From the NCBI GenBank assembly GCA_030550775.1, contig JAUQOS010000009.1:1-47976 (forward strand): a stretch of 47,976 bases of DNA, in the 5' to 3' direction. Shown here piece after piece: positions 8,050 through 17,425 of this stretch. Position 1 is the first letter of the stretch; each line of letters begins with the position of its first letter. The notes beneath the pieces are model-generated. The model had not been told where the DNA came from, did not search any database, and saw only the letters and a program-made list of their open reading frames with translations. This stretch comes from Armatimonadota bacterium. Lineage in GTDB: Bacteria > Armatimonadota > Fimbriimonadia > Fimbriimonadales > GBS-DC. The position numbers and the translations under genes were made by a program.

Positions 8050-9528
8050 ATGACCGACAACCCGAACAGTCGCAACGCGAAGCCAAGCGCACGAATCTGG
8101 ATTGTTCTGGTGATTGCGCTGATCGGCGCCGCGTGGGCGCTGTACGGACAAGCCACCAACGGTGCCACCACGCCCCCCGCCGAGGGGCTGACCCCCACGG
8201 GCAGCTTACTGGTAATCCTCGTGCTGTTGTTGCTGAGCGCGTTCTTCTCGATGGCGGAAAGCGCGCTAACCTCCATTCGCCACAGCTGGGTGCGGATGTT
8301 GTTGGAGCAAAAGCACCGTCTTGCCCCCTACTTAGCTGCCTTCAAAAACGAACCGTCGCGCTTCCTTTCAACGGTGCAAGTGGGGCTGAACATTGTGGCG
8401 TTCTTAGCATCGGCGGTGGCTGCAACCAATCTTGCCGAGCCGTTGCACACGCTCATGCGCCCGCTGGAAGCCAACACAGGGCTGAACCTGCACGGCTTTA
8501 GCGTCGCCTTAGTGGCGATTCTTACTGCCTTTGCGAATGTGGTGATTGGCGAGACCGTGCCCCGCAGCATCGCGATTACTTATGCTGAGCGCGTCGCGCT
8601 GATTGTAATTGTGCCGATGACCATCTTTGACCGCCTGTTTGCGCCCCCTATCTGGCTGGTGAACGGCATCACGCGCGCCGTGCTGAAGCTGTTCGGCATC
8701 CAGATGATGCGCCTTGCCCCTGTTGTCAGCGAAGAGGAACTGCGCGTGCTGGTGGAAGCAGGCGAAGAACAGGGCGTAATCGAAGAGCAAGAGAAGGAAA
8801 TGATCCAATCCATCTTCGAGTTCACCGACACCATCGCCCGCGAGGTGATGACCCCCCGCGTGGATATCAAAGCCGCCCCTGCCACTGCCACCGTGCACGA
8901 CCTTATCAAACTCATCCGCGAAACGGGGCATACGCGCATCCCCGTCTACGAAGGCAGCCTCGACAACATCGTCGGCATCGTGCACGCCAAAGACCTATTA
9001 CGCTACTGCGATGGCACTTCTAAGTTCTCGCTGCACGAGGTGATGCGCCCCGCCTTCTTCGTGCCCGAAAACAAGCGCGTGGTAGAGCTACTCCAAGAAA
9101 TGCGTCGCCGCCGCACCCACATGGCAATTTTGCAAGACGAATACGGCGGTACCTCAGGTTTGGTGACCCTGGAAGACCTCGTAGAGGAGATTGTGGGCGA
9201 GATTCAAGATGAATACGATGTAGAAACGCCCCCCGAGGTGGAAACACTGCCCGACGGCTCGCTGCTTATCGACGCCCGCCTGCACCTAGACGACGCCAGC
9301 GAGCTACTAGGCATCGCCCTAGAGTCGGAAGAGTTCGATACCATCGGCGGCTATGTGTTTGGGCAACTGGGGCACCAACCCAGCGAAGGCGAAGCCGTGC
9401 GCGTCGACGGCTGGGAACTGCGCGTGCACGCCGTCGAGGGGCACCGCATTCGCGTCGTGCAAGCCACACGTATTGCCGAGCAAGCTCCTGAGGGCGACAC
9501 CACCATCGAGGGCGCGATGAAGGGCTAA
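8050..9528 (+). CDS. CNNM/CBS-domain transporter of the CorC/HlyC family
   Basis: A 492-residue integral membrane protein. An N-terminal DUF21 (CNNM) membrane domain at about 50-240 contains [11 protein letters not shown] and a GETVPRSIA segment. A CBS pair (about 255-380: [10 protein letters not shown], then [20 protein letters not shown]) and a C-terminal CorC_HlyC domain (about 400-480) follow. The family exports or regulates magnesium or cobalt; the old name is hemolysin C. GAGGAGG upstream fixes the ATG at 8050. It completes the pgpH-ybeY-dgkA-corC arrangement and is probably in the same transcript. The ion is not predictable from sequence. Confidence 0.9.
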   Translation: MTDNPNSRNAKPSARIWIVLVIALIGAAWALYGQATNGATTPPAEGLTPTGSLLVILVLLLLSAFFSMAESALTSIRHSWVRMLLEQKHRLAPYLAAFKNEPSRFLSTVQVGLNIVAFLASAVAATNLAEPLHTLMRPLEANTGLNLHGFSVALVAILTAFANVVIGETVPRSIAITYAERVALIVIVPMTIFDRLFAPPIWLVNGITRAVLKLFGIQMMRLAPVVSEEELRVLVEAGEEQGVIEEQEKEMIQSIFEFTDTIAREVMTPRVDIKAAPATATVHDLIKLIRETGHTRIPVYEGSLDNIVGIVHAKDLLRYCDGTSKFSLHEVMRPAFFVPENKRVVELLQEMRRRRTHMAILQDEYGGTSGLVTLEDLVEEIVGEIQDEYDVETPPEVETLPDGSLLIDARLHLDDASELLGIALESEEFDTIGGYVFGQLGHQPSEGEAVRVDGWELRVHAVEGHRIRVVQATRIAEQAPEGDTTIEGAMKG

Positions 9529-9558
9529 CCCTCTTTTGGAAACGCGCCGCGCCTGTGG

Positions 9559-9564
9559 TAGAAT
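9559..9564 (+). promoter_or_regulatory. -10 box of the Cys/Met PLP enzyme gene
   Basis: TAGAAT preceded by TGTGG, 24 bases before the ATG at 9589. GGAGAGG lies between them, so this gene has a short leader with a ribosome site. Confidence 0.4.
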
Positions 9565-9588
9565 TGGGCATGCTTGGAGAGGTCAACG

Positions 9589-10866
<1,278 letters not shown>

Positions 10867-10873
10867 CCCGCTC

Positions 10874-10881
10874 GGTATAAT
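10874..10881 (+). promoter_or_regulatory. Extended -10 box of trpC (leaderless)
   Basis: GGTATAAT, with TATAAT at 10876-10881, only seven bases before the GTG start codon. No ribosome site is possible, so the transcript should begin at or next to the start codon. Confidence 0.6.
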
Positions 10882-10888
10882 CTGAGCG

Positions 10889-11692
10889 GTGTCGGTTCTG
10901 GAGCAGATTTTGGCAACAAAACGCGAAGAGGTGGCGTCGCGCAAGCGAGTGATGCCTCTTGCGGACCTCAAGGCGCGGATTGCTGATGCGACGCCGCCGC
11001 GCGGATTTCGCCAGGCATTGCGCCACACGCATAACCCCATTGCGCTGATTGCCGAAATCAAACGCGCCTCGCCGAGCAAGGGCGTCATTTGCGAGGCGTT
11101 TGACCCAATACAGATCGCCGAACGCTACCACGAAGCGGGCGCGGACGCCCTTAGCGTGCTGACAGATGAACCTTACTTTCAGGGCAAGCCTGAATATTTG
11201 GCACAGGCACGCGCCCGTGTGCCACTGCCTGCCCTGCGCAAAGATTTTCTGATAGAAGAATATCAAATCTACGAAAGTCGCGCTCTTGAAGCGGACGCGG
11301 TGCTGCTGATTGTGGCTGCCCTGCGCGATCGCAAACGCTTGCAAGCCCTGCGCGAACTCGCTGAGTCGCTGGGGATGGATGCCCTTGTGGAGGTGCACGA
11401 CGAGTGGGAGCTGGAAGATGCCCTCGAGTCGGGCGCGACGCTGGTGGGCATCAACAACCGCGACTTGCGCACTTTTGAGGTATCGCTGGAGACCACTTTT
11501 CGGTTGCTGCGCTACCTACCCCAGGAGATCACGCGCGTCAGCGAAAGCGGGATAGAGACCGCGGCGCAGGTGGCGCAGCTGTGTCGGGCAGGCGTGCATG
11601 CGATACTGGTGGGCGAAACGCTGATGCGCGCTGCCGACCCCGTTGCCCTCGCGCGCGAATGGATGGACACCTGCCGATGCGAATCGCCCTAA
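10889..11692 (+). CDS. trpC: Indole-3-glycerol phosphate synthase
   Basis: Closes the indole ring in tryptophan synthesis (EC 4.1.1.48); cytosolic TIM barrel, 267 residues, the normal length. Catalytic blocks: IAEIKRASPSKG near the first strand, LRKDFL, the Glu of ALVEVH, GINNRDL, VSESGI and the phosphate-binding GVHAILVGETLM. It starts with GTG right behind an extended -10 box. No other trp gene is adjacent. The next gene begins inside its 3' end (16-base overlap). Confidence 0.95.
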   Translation: MSVLEQILATKREEVASRKRVMPLADLKARIADATPPRGFRQALRHTHNPIALIAEIKRASPSKGVICEAFDPIQIAERYHEAGADALSVLTDEPYFQGKPEYLAQARARVPLPALRKDFLIEEYQIYESRALEADAVLLIVAALRDRKRLQALRELAESLGMDALVEVHDEWELEDALESGATLVGINNRDLRTFEVSLETTFRLLRYLPQEITRVSESGIETAAQVAQLCRAGVHAILVGETLMRAADPVALAREWMDTCRCESP

Positions 11693-12414
11693 TCCATACC
11701 AACGATGCACACAACCGCTGGAACGCCGCCTTTGTGGAGCTGCTGCACGCCCTCAAAACCCAGCATAACGCGCTGCTGCTCGATTCAGGCGATTGCATTC
11801 GGGCGGGCAACTTGGGCATACCGTTGCGCCCCGAGCCTGCGTGGAGGTGGATGCGCGAAGCAGGCTATGATGCCATCACCATCGGCAATCGCGAGTTTCA
11901 CCTGACGGTCGGGGGGTTTCTGGCAAAGACGCGCGACGCGCCTGCGCCGCTGCTGTGCGCCAACCTGCGCCCCAAACAGCCCGACACGCCCGTGCCCGTA
12001 CAAGCAGCGTGGCAAACTGTGCATCGTGGCGTGCGCGTGGCGGTGCTGGGGCTAACTGTGCCGATGATTACCCCGCGCATGCGTTCCGCTGCCCTCAGCG
12101 CGTACCTGTTCGACCCACCGATTGAGACCGCACGCGCGTGGATTCCACGCCTTCGCCCCGAAGCCGATTTGCTGATTGCCCTTACCCATATCGGTAGCCA
12201 ACACGACCGCCGACTAGCAGAAGCCTGCCCGGAGTTCGATCTCATCTTAGGCGGGCACTCGCACACGCCCATTCACCCCCCCGAGCAGGTGAGCGGCGTA
12301 TGGGTAAGCCAGTCGCCCCCCTACTGTGGCGGCGCGGTTCTCCTTCTGCTCCAACGCGCGGGCGACCATTGGGCGATTGAGCAGGCGGAACTTGTTGGCG
12401 CAACCAACCCATAA
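11677..12414 (+). CDS. Small metallophosphoesterase of the 5'-nucleotidase (UshA) type
   Basis: A 245-residue calcineurin-like phosphoesterase. It has the metal-site series HTNDAHN (near residue 8), DSGDCIRAG, GNREFH and, at the end, LTHIGSQHD and LGGHSHT. It keeps only the catalytic N-terminal domain of UshA-type nucleotidases. It has no C-terminal substrate domain and no signal peptide, so it is probably cytosolic. The canonical GNHE is GNRE here. The ATG at 11677 overlaps trpC, so it is likely co-translated. The substrate is unknown. Confidence 0.82.
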   Translation: MRIALIHTNDAHNRWNAAFVELLHALKTQHNALLLDSGDCIRAGNLGIPLRPEPAWRWMREAGYDAITIGNREFHLTVGGFLAKTRDAPAPLLCANLRPKQPDTPVPVQAAWQTVHRGVRVAVLGLTVPMITPRMRSAALSAYLFDPPIETARAWIPRLRPEADLLIALTHIGSQHDRRLAEACPEFDLILGGHSHTPIHPPEQVSGVWVSQSPPYCGGAVLLLLQRAGDHWAIEQAELVGATNP

Positions 12415-12444
12415 CCCACCCGACAAGAGCGTTTGTCAGGTGGG
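12415..12444. terminator. Bidirectional terminator hairpin
   Basis: CCCACCCGACAA (12415-12426), loop GAGCGT, TTGTCAGGTGGG (12433-12444): a 12-bp stem with one G-U-type mismatch. It sits between the convergent metallophosphoesterase and lpd genes. No long T-tract is present. Confidence 0.6.
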
Positions 12445-12483
12445 CGAGCAATATCCATTGCCTTTGCACCAAACAATCGGCTG

Positions 12484-13896
12484 CTACGCTTTGTGAATGG
12501 CGTGCCCAGCGGCGTCGTGGAACGCTTCCATAAGCGATTCCACCAGCGTGGGGTGCGGGTGGATAGTGTCCACCAGTTCATCCAGCGTGGCTTCGAGCTT
12601 GATGGCGAGCACTGCCTCTTGAAGCAGGTCGCTGGCGTGCTCGCAGCAGATGTGCACGCCCAGAATCTGCCCGTACTTGGCTTCCGCCACGACTTTCACC
12701 AGCCCTTCTTTGATGCCAGCTGCCATCGCGCGCCCCAAGATGCGCGGCGGAAACTTGCCCACTTTGACCTCGTAGCCTTGCTCGCGTGCTTGTTTCTCAG
12801 TCAACCCCACACTTGCCACTTCGGGCACTGTGTACACCACATTCGGGATTGCACGGTAGTCCATGCGGCGGTTCGCCCCGAAGCAGTTCTCGGCAGCTAC
12901 AATGCCCTGTGCGCTCGCCACATGTGCCAGCGGCGCGATGCCCGTAATGTCGCCAATCGCGTAGATGTGCGGAATATTGGTGCGCATATATTCGTCAACG
13001 GCGACGTATCGCTTGTTCATCTGAATACCGACGGTTTCCAGCCCAATACCATCCACATTCGGCTTGCGCCCCACGCCGATAAGCACCACTTCCACCTCAA
13101 TTTGTTGCATCCCTTTGGGCGTTTCCACATGGCAGCGCCAGCGGTCGCCCACACGTTCTGCCGATTTAAGCGTGCTGCCCGTGAGGAACTGGACGCCCTG
13201 ACGCGATAGAGCGCGTTCCGCCTCTTTGGCAACATCCTCGTCGAACAGGGGCAAAATCTGGGGCATAATCTCCACCACTGTGACATGGCTGCCCAGTGCG
13301 TTGAACACGTAGCTGAACTCCACGCCTACTGCCCCTGCGCCCAAAATTAGCATGCTGTCAGGCACGAAGGTCGCCGTCACAGCGTCGTCGCTTGTCCATA
13401 CCTTCTCGCCCTCCAGCCCGGGGATGTTGATTTTCATCACGCTGGAACCCGTCGCGAGAATAATGTTCTTGCCGCGCACGTAGTCTTTGCTGCCGTCGGC
13501 GCGCGTGACTTCAATGGTGTGGGCGTCAATCAGTTTGCCTGTGCCTTCTACGGTCTGCACCCCGTTTTTCTTGAACAGCGTCGCGATGCCGTTGCGCAGC
13601 GTTTGCACGATGCGGTCTTTGCGGGCTTGCATTTGGGCAAAGTCGTAGTCTACTGCGCCCTCAATCAGGATGCCCATCTCTTTGGCGTGCAGCACATGCT
13701 GGTAGCGTTCGGCGTGGGCAATCATCGCTTTGCTGGGAATGCAGCCCCAGTTGAGGCATGTGCCGCCCAGAAACTCGCGTTCAATACAGATGACACTGCC
13801 GCCGTGTTCCTTTGCTAACTGTCCTGCGCGGATGGCTGCCACGTAGCCGCCAGGTCCTGCGCCTAAAATCACCACATCTGCTTCGTAGGTTGCCAT
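12484..13896 (-). CDS. lpd: Dihydrolipoyl dehydrogenase
   Basis: The E3 flavoprotein of 2-oxoacid dehydrogenase or glycine-cleavage complexes; reoxidises dihydrolipoamide with NAD+. 470 residues. FAD site GAGPGGYVAA (12-21), redox pair C47/C52 in GGTCLNWGCIPSK, NAD site GAGAVGVEFSYV, second FAD motif YAIGDITG, and the catalytic His of HPHPTLVES near the C-terminus. AGGAGG precedes the ATG and a TATACT box lies at 13927-13922. No E1/E2 gene is nearby, so its complex is not known from this window. Confidence 0.95.
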   Translation of the reverse strand: MATYEADVVILGAGPGGYVAAIRAGQLAKEHGGSVICIEREFLGGTCLNWGCIPSKAMIAHAERYQHVLHAKEMGILIEGAVDYDFAQMQARKDRIVQTLRNGIATLFKKNGVQTVEGTGKLIDAHTIEVTRADGSKDYVRGKNIILATGSSVMKINIPGLEGEKVWTSDDAVTATFVPDSMLILGAGAVGVEFSYVFNALGSHVTVVEIMPQILPLFDEDVAKEAERALSRQGVQFLTGSTLKSAERVGDRWRCHVETPKGMQQIEVEVVLIGVGRKPNVDGIGLETVGIQMNKRYVAVDEYMRTNIPHIYAIGDITGIAPLAHVASAQGIVAAENCFGANRRMDYRAIPNVVYTVPEVASVGLTEKQAREQGYEVKVGKFPPRILGRAMAAGIKEGLVKVVAEAKYGQILGVHICCEHASDLLQEAVLAIKLEATLDELVDTIHPHPTLVESLMEAFHDAAGHAIHKA

Positions 13897-13921
13897 AGGA
13901 GCCTCCTGCAGCTTCGCAGAG

Positions 13922-13927
13922 AGTATA
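13922..13927 (-). promoter_or_regulatory. -10 box of lpd
   Basis: Reads GGGTATACT on the minus strand, 25 bases before the ATG at 13896. AGGAGGCTCCT between them holds the ribosome site and is itself a palindrome. Confidence 0.4.
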
Positions 13928-13938
13928 CCCGCGTCGCG

Positions 13939-14934
13939 TTAGATGGGGTAGAGTACGGCGGCGCCTTGCAGTTTGCCCGTGCGGAGCGCGTGCAGCGCTT
14001 CATTCGCCTGCTCCAGCGGGAAGGGCGTCGTATGTGTCTCGATTGTGAATTGGCGGGCTTTCGCGAAGAACTCCTCGCCGTCGGCACGCGTAAGGTTCGC
14101 TACCGAGCGCACGACGCGCTCGCCCCACAAGATAGCATAGGGAAAGCTGGGGATGTCGCTCATGTGAATGCCACCACACACCACCACGCCGCCTTTGTCG
14201 ACGGCGCGGAGCGCTATGGGCACCAACTCACCCACAGGCGCGAAGATAATCGCGCCGTCCAGCGGTTCGGGCGGCTGCTGGTCGGAACCACCCGCCCACC
14301 ACGCACCCAAGCTACGGGCGAAATCCTGCGTGGCGTAGTCGCCCGAGCGTGTGAAGGCAAACACGCGCATGCCGTCGCGCACGGCAATCTGGACGAGAAT
14401 GTGCGCCGCCGCGCCGAAACCGTAAATGCCCAAGCGATTGCCCAACATCTCCTGGCGGGCGATGCGATAGGAGCGGTAGCCAATCAGCCCCGCGCACAGC
14501 AGCGGCGCTACCGCCACATCGTCATACGCCTCCGGCAGAGGAAACACATAGCGTGCGTCGGCGACGATGTATTCCGCGTAGCCCCCATCTAGCGTGTAGC
14601 CTGTGAACTGCGCAAACTCACACAGGTTCTCGCGTCCCGCGGCGCAGAAGCGACATTGCCCACAGGTATAGCCCAGCCATGGCACGCCCACGCGCTGCCC
14701 CACCTGCAGCCCTTGCACCTCTGCCCCAAGCTCAACCACCTCGCCCACTACTTCGTGCCCTAAAATCAGGGGCAGCTTCGGGCGGGGCAGCTCGCCGTCA
14801 AACACATGCAGGTCGGTTCGGCACACACCACAAGCGCGCACACGGAGCAGCACTTGATGCGCTTTCGGCTTGGGCACGGGCAACTCGCGCAGTTGCAACG
14901 GCTGCCCTACTTGTTCCAACACCATCGCACGCAT
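13939..14934 (-). CDS. Zinc-dependent alcohol dehydrogenase (MDR family)
   Basis: 331 residues of medium-chain dehydrogenase. The catalytic zinc site has C38 (CGVCRTDLH) and H60-E61 (GHEVVGEV). The structural zinc lobe has four cysteines in TCGQCRFCAAGRENLC. The cofactor domain begins near LGIYGFGAAAHILVQIA. The last part shows FTRADGEEFFAKA and LRTGKLQGAAVL. It resembles NAD-dependent zinc-binding alcohol dehydrogenases; the true substrate is unknown. Its ribosome site AAGGAGGTG overlaps the stop codon of the aminopeptidase gene upstream, so the two are co-transcribed and probably coupled. Confidence 0.88.
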   Translation of the reverse strand: MRAMVLEQVGQPLQLRELPVPKPKAHQVLLRVRACGVCRTDLHVFDGELPRPKLPLILGHEVVGEVVELGAEVQGLQVGQRVGVPWLGYTCGQCRFCAAGRENLCEFAQFTGYTLDGGYAEYIVADARYVFPLPEAYDDVAVAPLLCAGLIGYRSYRIARQEMLGNRLGIYGFGAAAHILVQIAVRDGMRVFAFTRSGDYATQDFARSLGAWWAGGSDQQPPEPLDGAIIFAPVGELVPIALRAVDKGGVVVCGGIHMSDIPSFPYAILWGERVVRSVANLTRADGEEFFAKARQFTIETHTTPFPLEQANEALHALRTGKLQGAAVLYPI

Positions 14935-14949
14935 GCCAACGCCACCTCC

Positions 14950-17157
14950 TTAACAACCGCTACCAAAGGCAAACAGCACTAGCAGCAGGTCGGCATCGTT
15001 GACCTGGTTGTCGCCGTTCACATCTTCTGGGCGTGCGCCCGTGCTGCCGAACGCAAACAGCACGCTCAACAGGTCGGCGTCGTTGACACAGCCGTCGCCG
15101 TTCACATCGCCGTTGGTCGCCAACACGCGCAACGGCAATACCGCCTCACCGCCAGGCACCCCATCGCCCGTAGGCAACTGCCCGAAATACTCGCCGTCCA
15201 GCGCCAAGCCAGAGTTTTGCGCTGTGATGCTGGGCGAGAAGCGGATTGTGTAAGCGTCGGGTTTGAGCGGCTCGTTGAAGGTCAGCCGCACGCGCCCTGC
15301 GCTAGCGTCGTAGGCGAGCGCAAACGGCACCGCCCCACGCGTTGCCCCAACCACGCGCACCTGCGCCTCGTTAATCGCCACTGGCGTCTGGAAATAGACT
15401 TCCACTTGGCTTACAGGCGCAGTGACTACACCGGGCGCAGGGTTCATCTCCACAATCACGGGCGGTCCTGGGCGGTACGCCTCCTGGGTGCTACTGCCCT
15501 TCAAAATCCACTCGTCGGGGTCAAACGCAAGGTTGGAGACCGTGCCCGAAACGGGCAGCACGTAATACTGCGTCGGCGCGCTGTTCCACACCCGAAAATC
15601 CTGCGTACGGTTGCCGATAGTGGCGCGAATGCCCAGCGGCATCGTGTACAGCCCGTAGTTGCTGGGTTGCGTCTGGCGCACCGACAACAGCAGGTAGGGC
15701 TTGCCGTTCACGACGGTGGTCGTCCAGCCCCACGCATAGCTGGGCGCGCCGATGCCATACACCCACGGCTGGAAGAACCAGTCCATCGAGTCGCCCCATA
15801 CTTCTTCTACCACTTGCTGGAAGTCGGCGGTTGTGGCGTGGCTGTAGGCGAAGCGGTTGCGATAGCGCGCCAGTGCCTCAAAAAACTGCTCGGTGCCCAA
15901 CACCCAGCGCAAGCCGTGCAGCACCCACGCCCCCTTGCGGTAGGAAAAGTTCGAGCTGAAAATCTGATTGATGTCGCTGATGTTGTAGCGGTAGACACTG
16001 CCGTCGAGGCTTGTGGGGCGACGGCTGAGCATCGCGTTGCGCAACGCCACAAGGTCGCTGCTGCCGTTGCGGAACTCCAGCCACAACGCCTCCGAGTAGG
16101 TGGCAAACCCCTCGTTGAGCCAAATATCGTGCCAAGTGGCACAGGTTACCATGTTGCCCCACCACTGATGCGCCAACTCATGTGCCGTCAGCGACTCGCC
16201 AAACCCGCCTTGCCCGCTCATCGTCTGATGCTCCATGCCCCCGCTGAACTGGAACTGATAGATGCCATATCGCTCCTCTATGAACGGATAAATGCCATAT
16301 AGGTCGCTAAACACGCGCAGCATCGGAATGCAGCGTTCCCACGCGGCGCGGTTGGTAGGCGTGTCGCTTTCAGGGTAGATGTAAAAGTCCACGGGCATGG
16401 TGTGCCCGCCATAGGTGAAAGTGCGCGACCAATGGTTGTAGTTAGTCGCTGCAAACGCAACCAAGTATGGCGCAATCGGATAGTTATGCCGATAGCGAAA
16501 GCGACGACGGTTATTCGGCAAATCCTCCACCGATTGCAGCAGCCCATTGGCGACCGCAAACATAGTGTTGGGCACAATCAAGGTGAAAGTAAGAGTCGCC
16601 TTGTCGGTGTTCTCATCTTTGGCAGGCCACCAAGTGTAGGCAAACCATGGCTGGCTGAGGGTAGCTACAATCACCGCCCCCGAGGCGCGCGTAGTAAACT
16701 CAATGGAACCCCATCCGCGCGATACAGGTATGCCCTGATAATCCACCCGCAACTGGAACACCTCGTTCTGAAAATAGGTGCGGTCAAACTCCGCGCGCAC
16801 GGTGGTGATACTCTCGCGCACGAAACTAATCGGGCGTCCATCCAGCCAAACGCCAGTAAGGGTGAAGTTGTCGCGCAACCGAAAGCGAAAGCTGCTCAGC
16901 GTAGGCTGCACCACTTGCACGGTCATCACGCAGCTGCCAATCAGCGTGCGCGTGCTCGGAATCACCTCCAGCGTGAGGTCATAGTGTTGCACATCGGTGG
17001 CTTGCGGGTCTTGGAACAAGGCGGGGAGTTCAAACGGCACAAATTCCGAATAGCTCGCAGGCACGGCAGCATGGCGGCATAGCGAGCAACCATCACCACC
17101 TGCCCAAGCAACAACGCCCATCATCAAGGCTGCCGCAGACAACCAAACGCGCCGCAT
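14950..17157 (-). CDS. Secreted M1-family aminopeptidase with dockerin-like tail
   Basis: 735 residues with a signal peptide (MRRVWLSAAALMMGVVAWAG). Domain order: M1 N-terminal beta domain (about 40-235), gluzincin catalytic domain with HELAH at 326-330 and the third zinc ligand in WLNEGFATY, a Big_5/SbsA-like Ig domain (about 590-680), and two C-terminal calcium-loop repeats (DVNGDGCVNDAD and DVNGDNQVNDAD). These last make a type I dockerin-like module. M1 enzymes remove N-terminal residues from peptides; the tail suggests anchoring to a cohesin or calcium-dependent folding. The ATG at 17157 is chosen because TATAAT ends six bases before it and a signal peptide starts there; an upstream in-frame start at 17220 would hide that signal. 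Confidence 0.88.
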   Translation of the reverse strand: MRRVWLSAAALMMGVVAWAGGDGCSLCRHAAVPASYSEFVPFELPALFQDPQATDVQHYDLTLEVIPSTRTLIGSCVMTVQVVQPTLSSFRFRLRDNFTLTGVWLDGRPISFVRESITTVRAEFDRTYFQNEVFQLRVDYQGIPVSRGWGSIEFTTRASGAVIVATLSQPWFAYTWWPAKDENTDKATLTFTLIVPNTMFAVANGLLQSVEDLPNNRRRFRYRHNYPIAPYLVAFAATNYNHWSRTFTYGGHTMPVDFYIYPESDTPTNRAAWERCIPMLRVFSDLYGIYPFIEERYGIYQFQFSGGMEHQTMSGQGGFGESLTAHELAHQWWGNMVTCATWHDIWLNEGFATYSEALWLEFRNGSSDLVALRNAMLSRRPTSLDGSVYRYNISDINQIFSSNFSYRKGAWVLHGLRWVLGTEQFFEALARYRNRFAYSHATTADFQQVVEEVWGDSMDWFFQPWVYGIGAPSYAWGWTTTVVNGKPYLLLSVRQTQPSNYGLYTMPLGIRATIGNRTQDFRVWNSAPTQYYVLPVSGTVSNLAFDPDEWILKGSSTQEAYRPGPPVIVEMNPAPGVVTAPVSQVEVYFQTPVAINEAQVRVVGATRGAVPFALAYDASAGRVRLTFNEPLKPDAYTIRFSPSITAQNSGLALDGEYFGQLPTGDGVPGGEAVLPLRVLATNGDVNGDGCVNDADLLSVLFAFGSTGARPEDVNGDNQVNDADLLLVLFAFGSGC

Positions 17158-17163
17158 GGCTAT

Positions 17164-17171
17164 ATTATAAC
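17164..17171 (-). promoter_or_regulatory. -10 box of the aminopeptidase gene (leaderless)
   Basis: Reads GTTATAAT on the minus strand (TATAAT 17169-17164), six bases before the ATG at 17157. Confidence 0.55.
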
Positions 17172-17409
17172 CCGAGCCGAGTTTCCTTGTCTGCGGCTCG
17201 GAATGGTGAGTATATTTCAAGCACGAATAACCTTGTCACCCCAAGCGCAGCGAGGGGCTCGGCTGTGCAAGGTATACTTTCAAAGCTGACGCTGTTCTTA
17301 TGCAAACAAAACTGCCCCGCCAAGCAGGTATAGCGATGCCCTACAGGAGCCGCCGACAACCCTGCGTTGCGCACGCAAGGTAGAGGCGAACGCGAGGGCT
17401 CAAGAGAAA

Positions 17410-17417
17410 GGTATAAT
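17410..17417 (+). promoter_or_regulatory. Extended -10 box of mfd (leaderless)
   Basis: GGTATAAT with TATAAT at 17412-17417, eight bases before the TTG at 17426 and 17 before the ATG at 17435. An in-frame TAA at 17414-17416 rules out any earlier start. Confidence 0.55.
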
Positions 17418-17425
17418 CTCTACGG

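Larger units (their letters stand above)
17158..17425. other. 268-base divergent spacer with promoters and decayed repeats
   Basis: Contains the minus-strand -10 of the aminopeptidase gene, a hairpin (CCGAGCCG 17172-17179 with CGGCTCGG 17194-17201) and a decayed CACCCCAAGCGCAGCGAGGGG repeat near 17238. A GGTATACT box near 17270 has no obvious gene, and the mfd -10 lies at the end. A 27-codon frame at 17300-17383 is too weak to call. Confidence 0.5.

Noticed and set aside
9574-9588. TTG start five codons upstream in the Cys/Met PLP gene
   Set aside because: It would place the ribosome site inside the coding sequence; GGAGAGG fits the ATG at 9589.
17300-17383. 27-codon open frame before mfd with a GGTATACT box upstream
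   Set aside because: No ribosome site and no recognisable features; too short to support.
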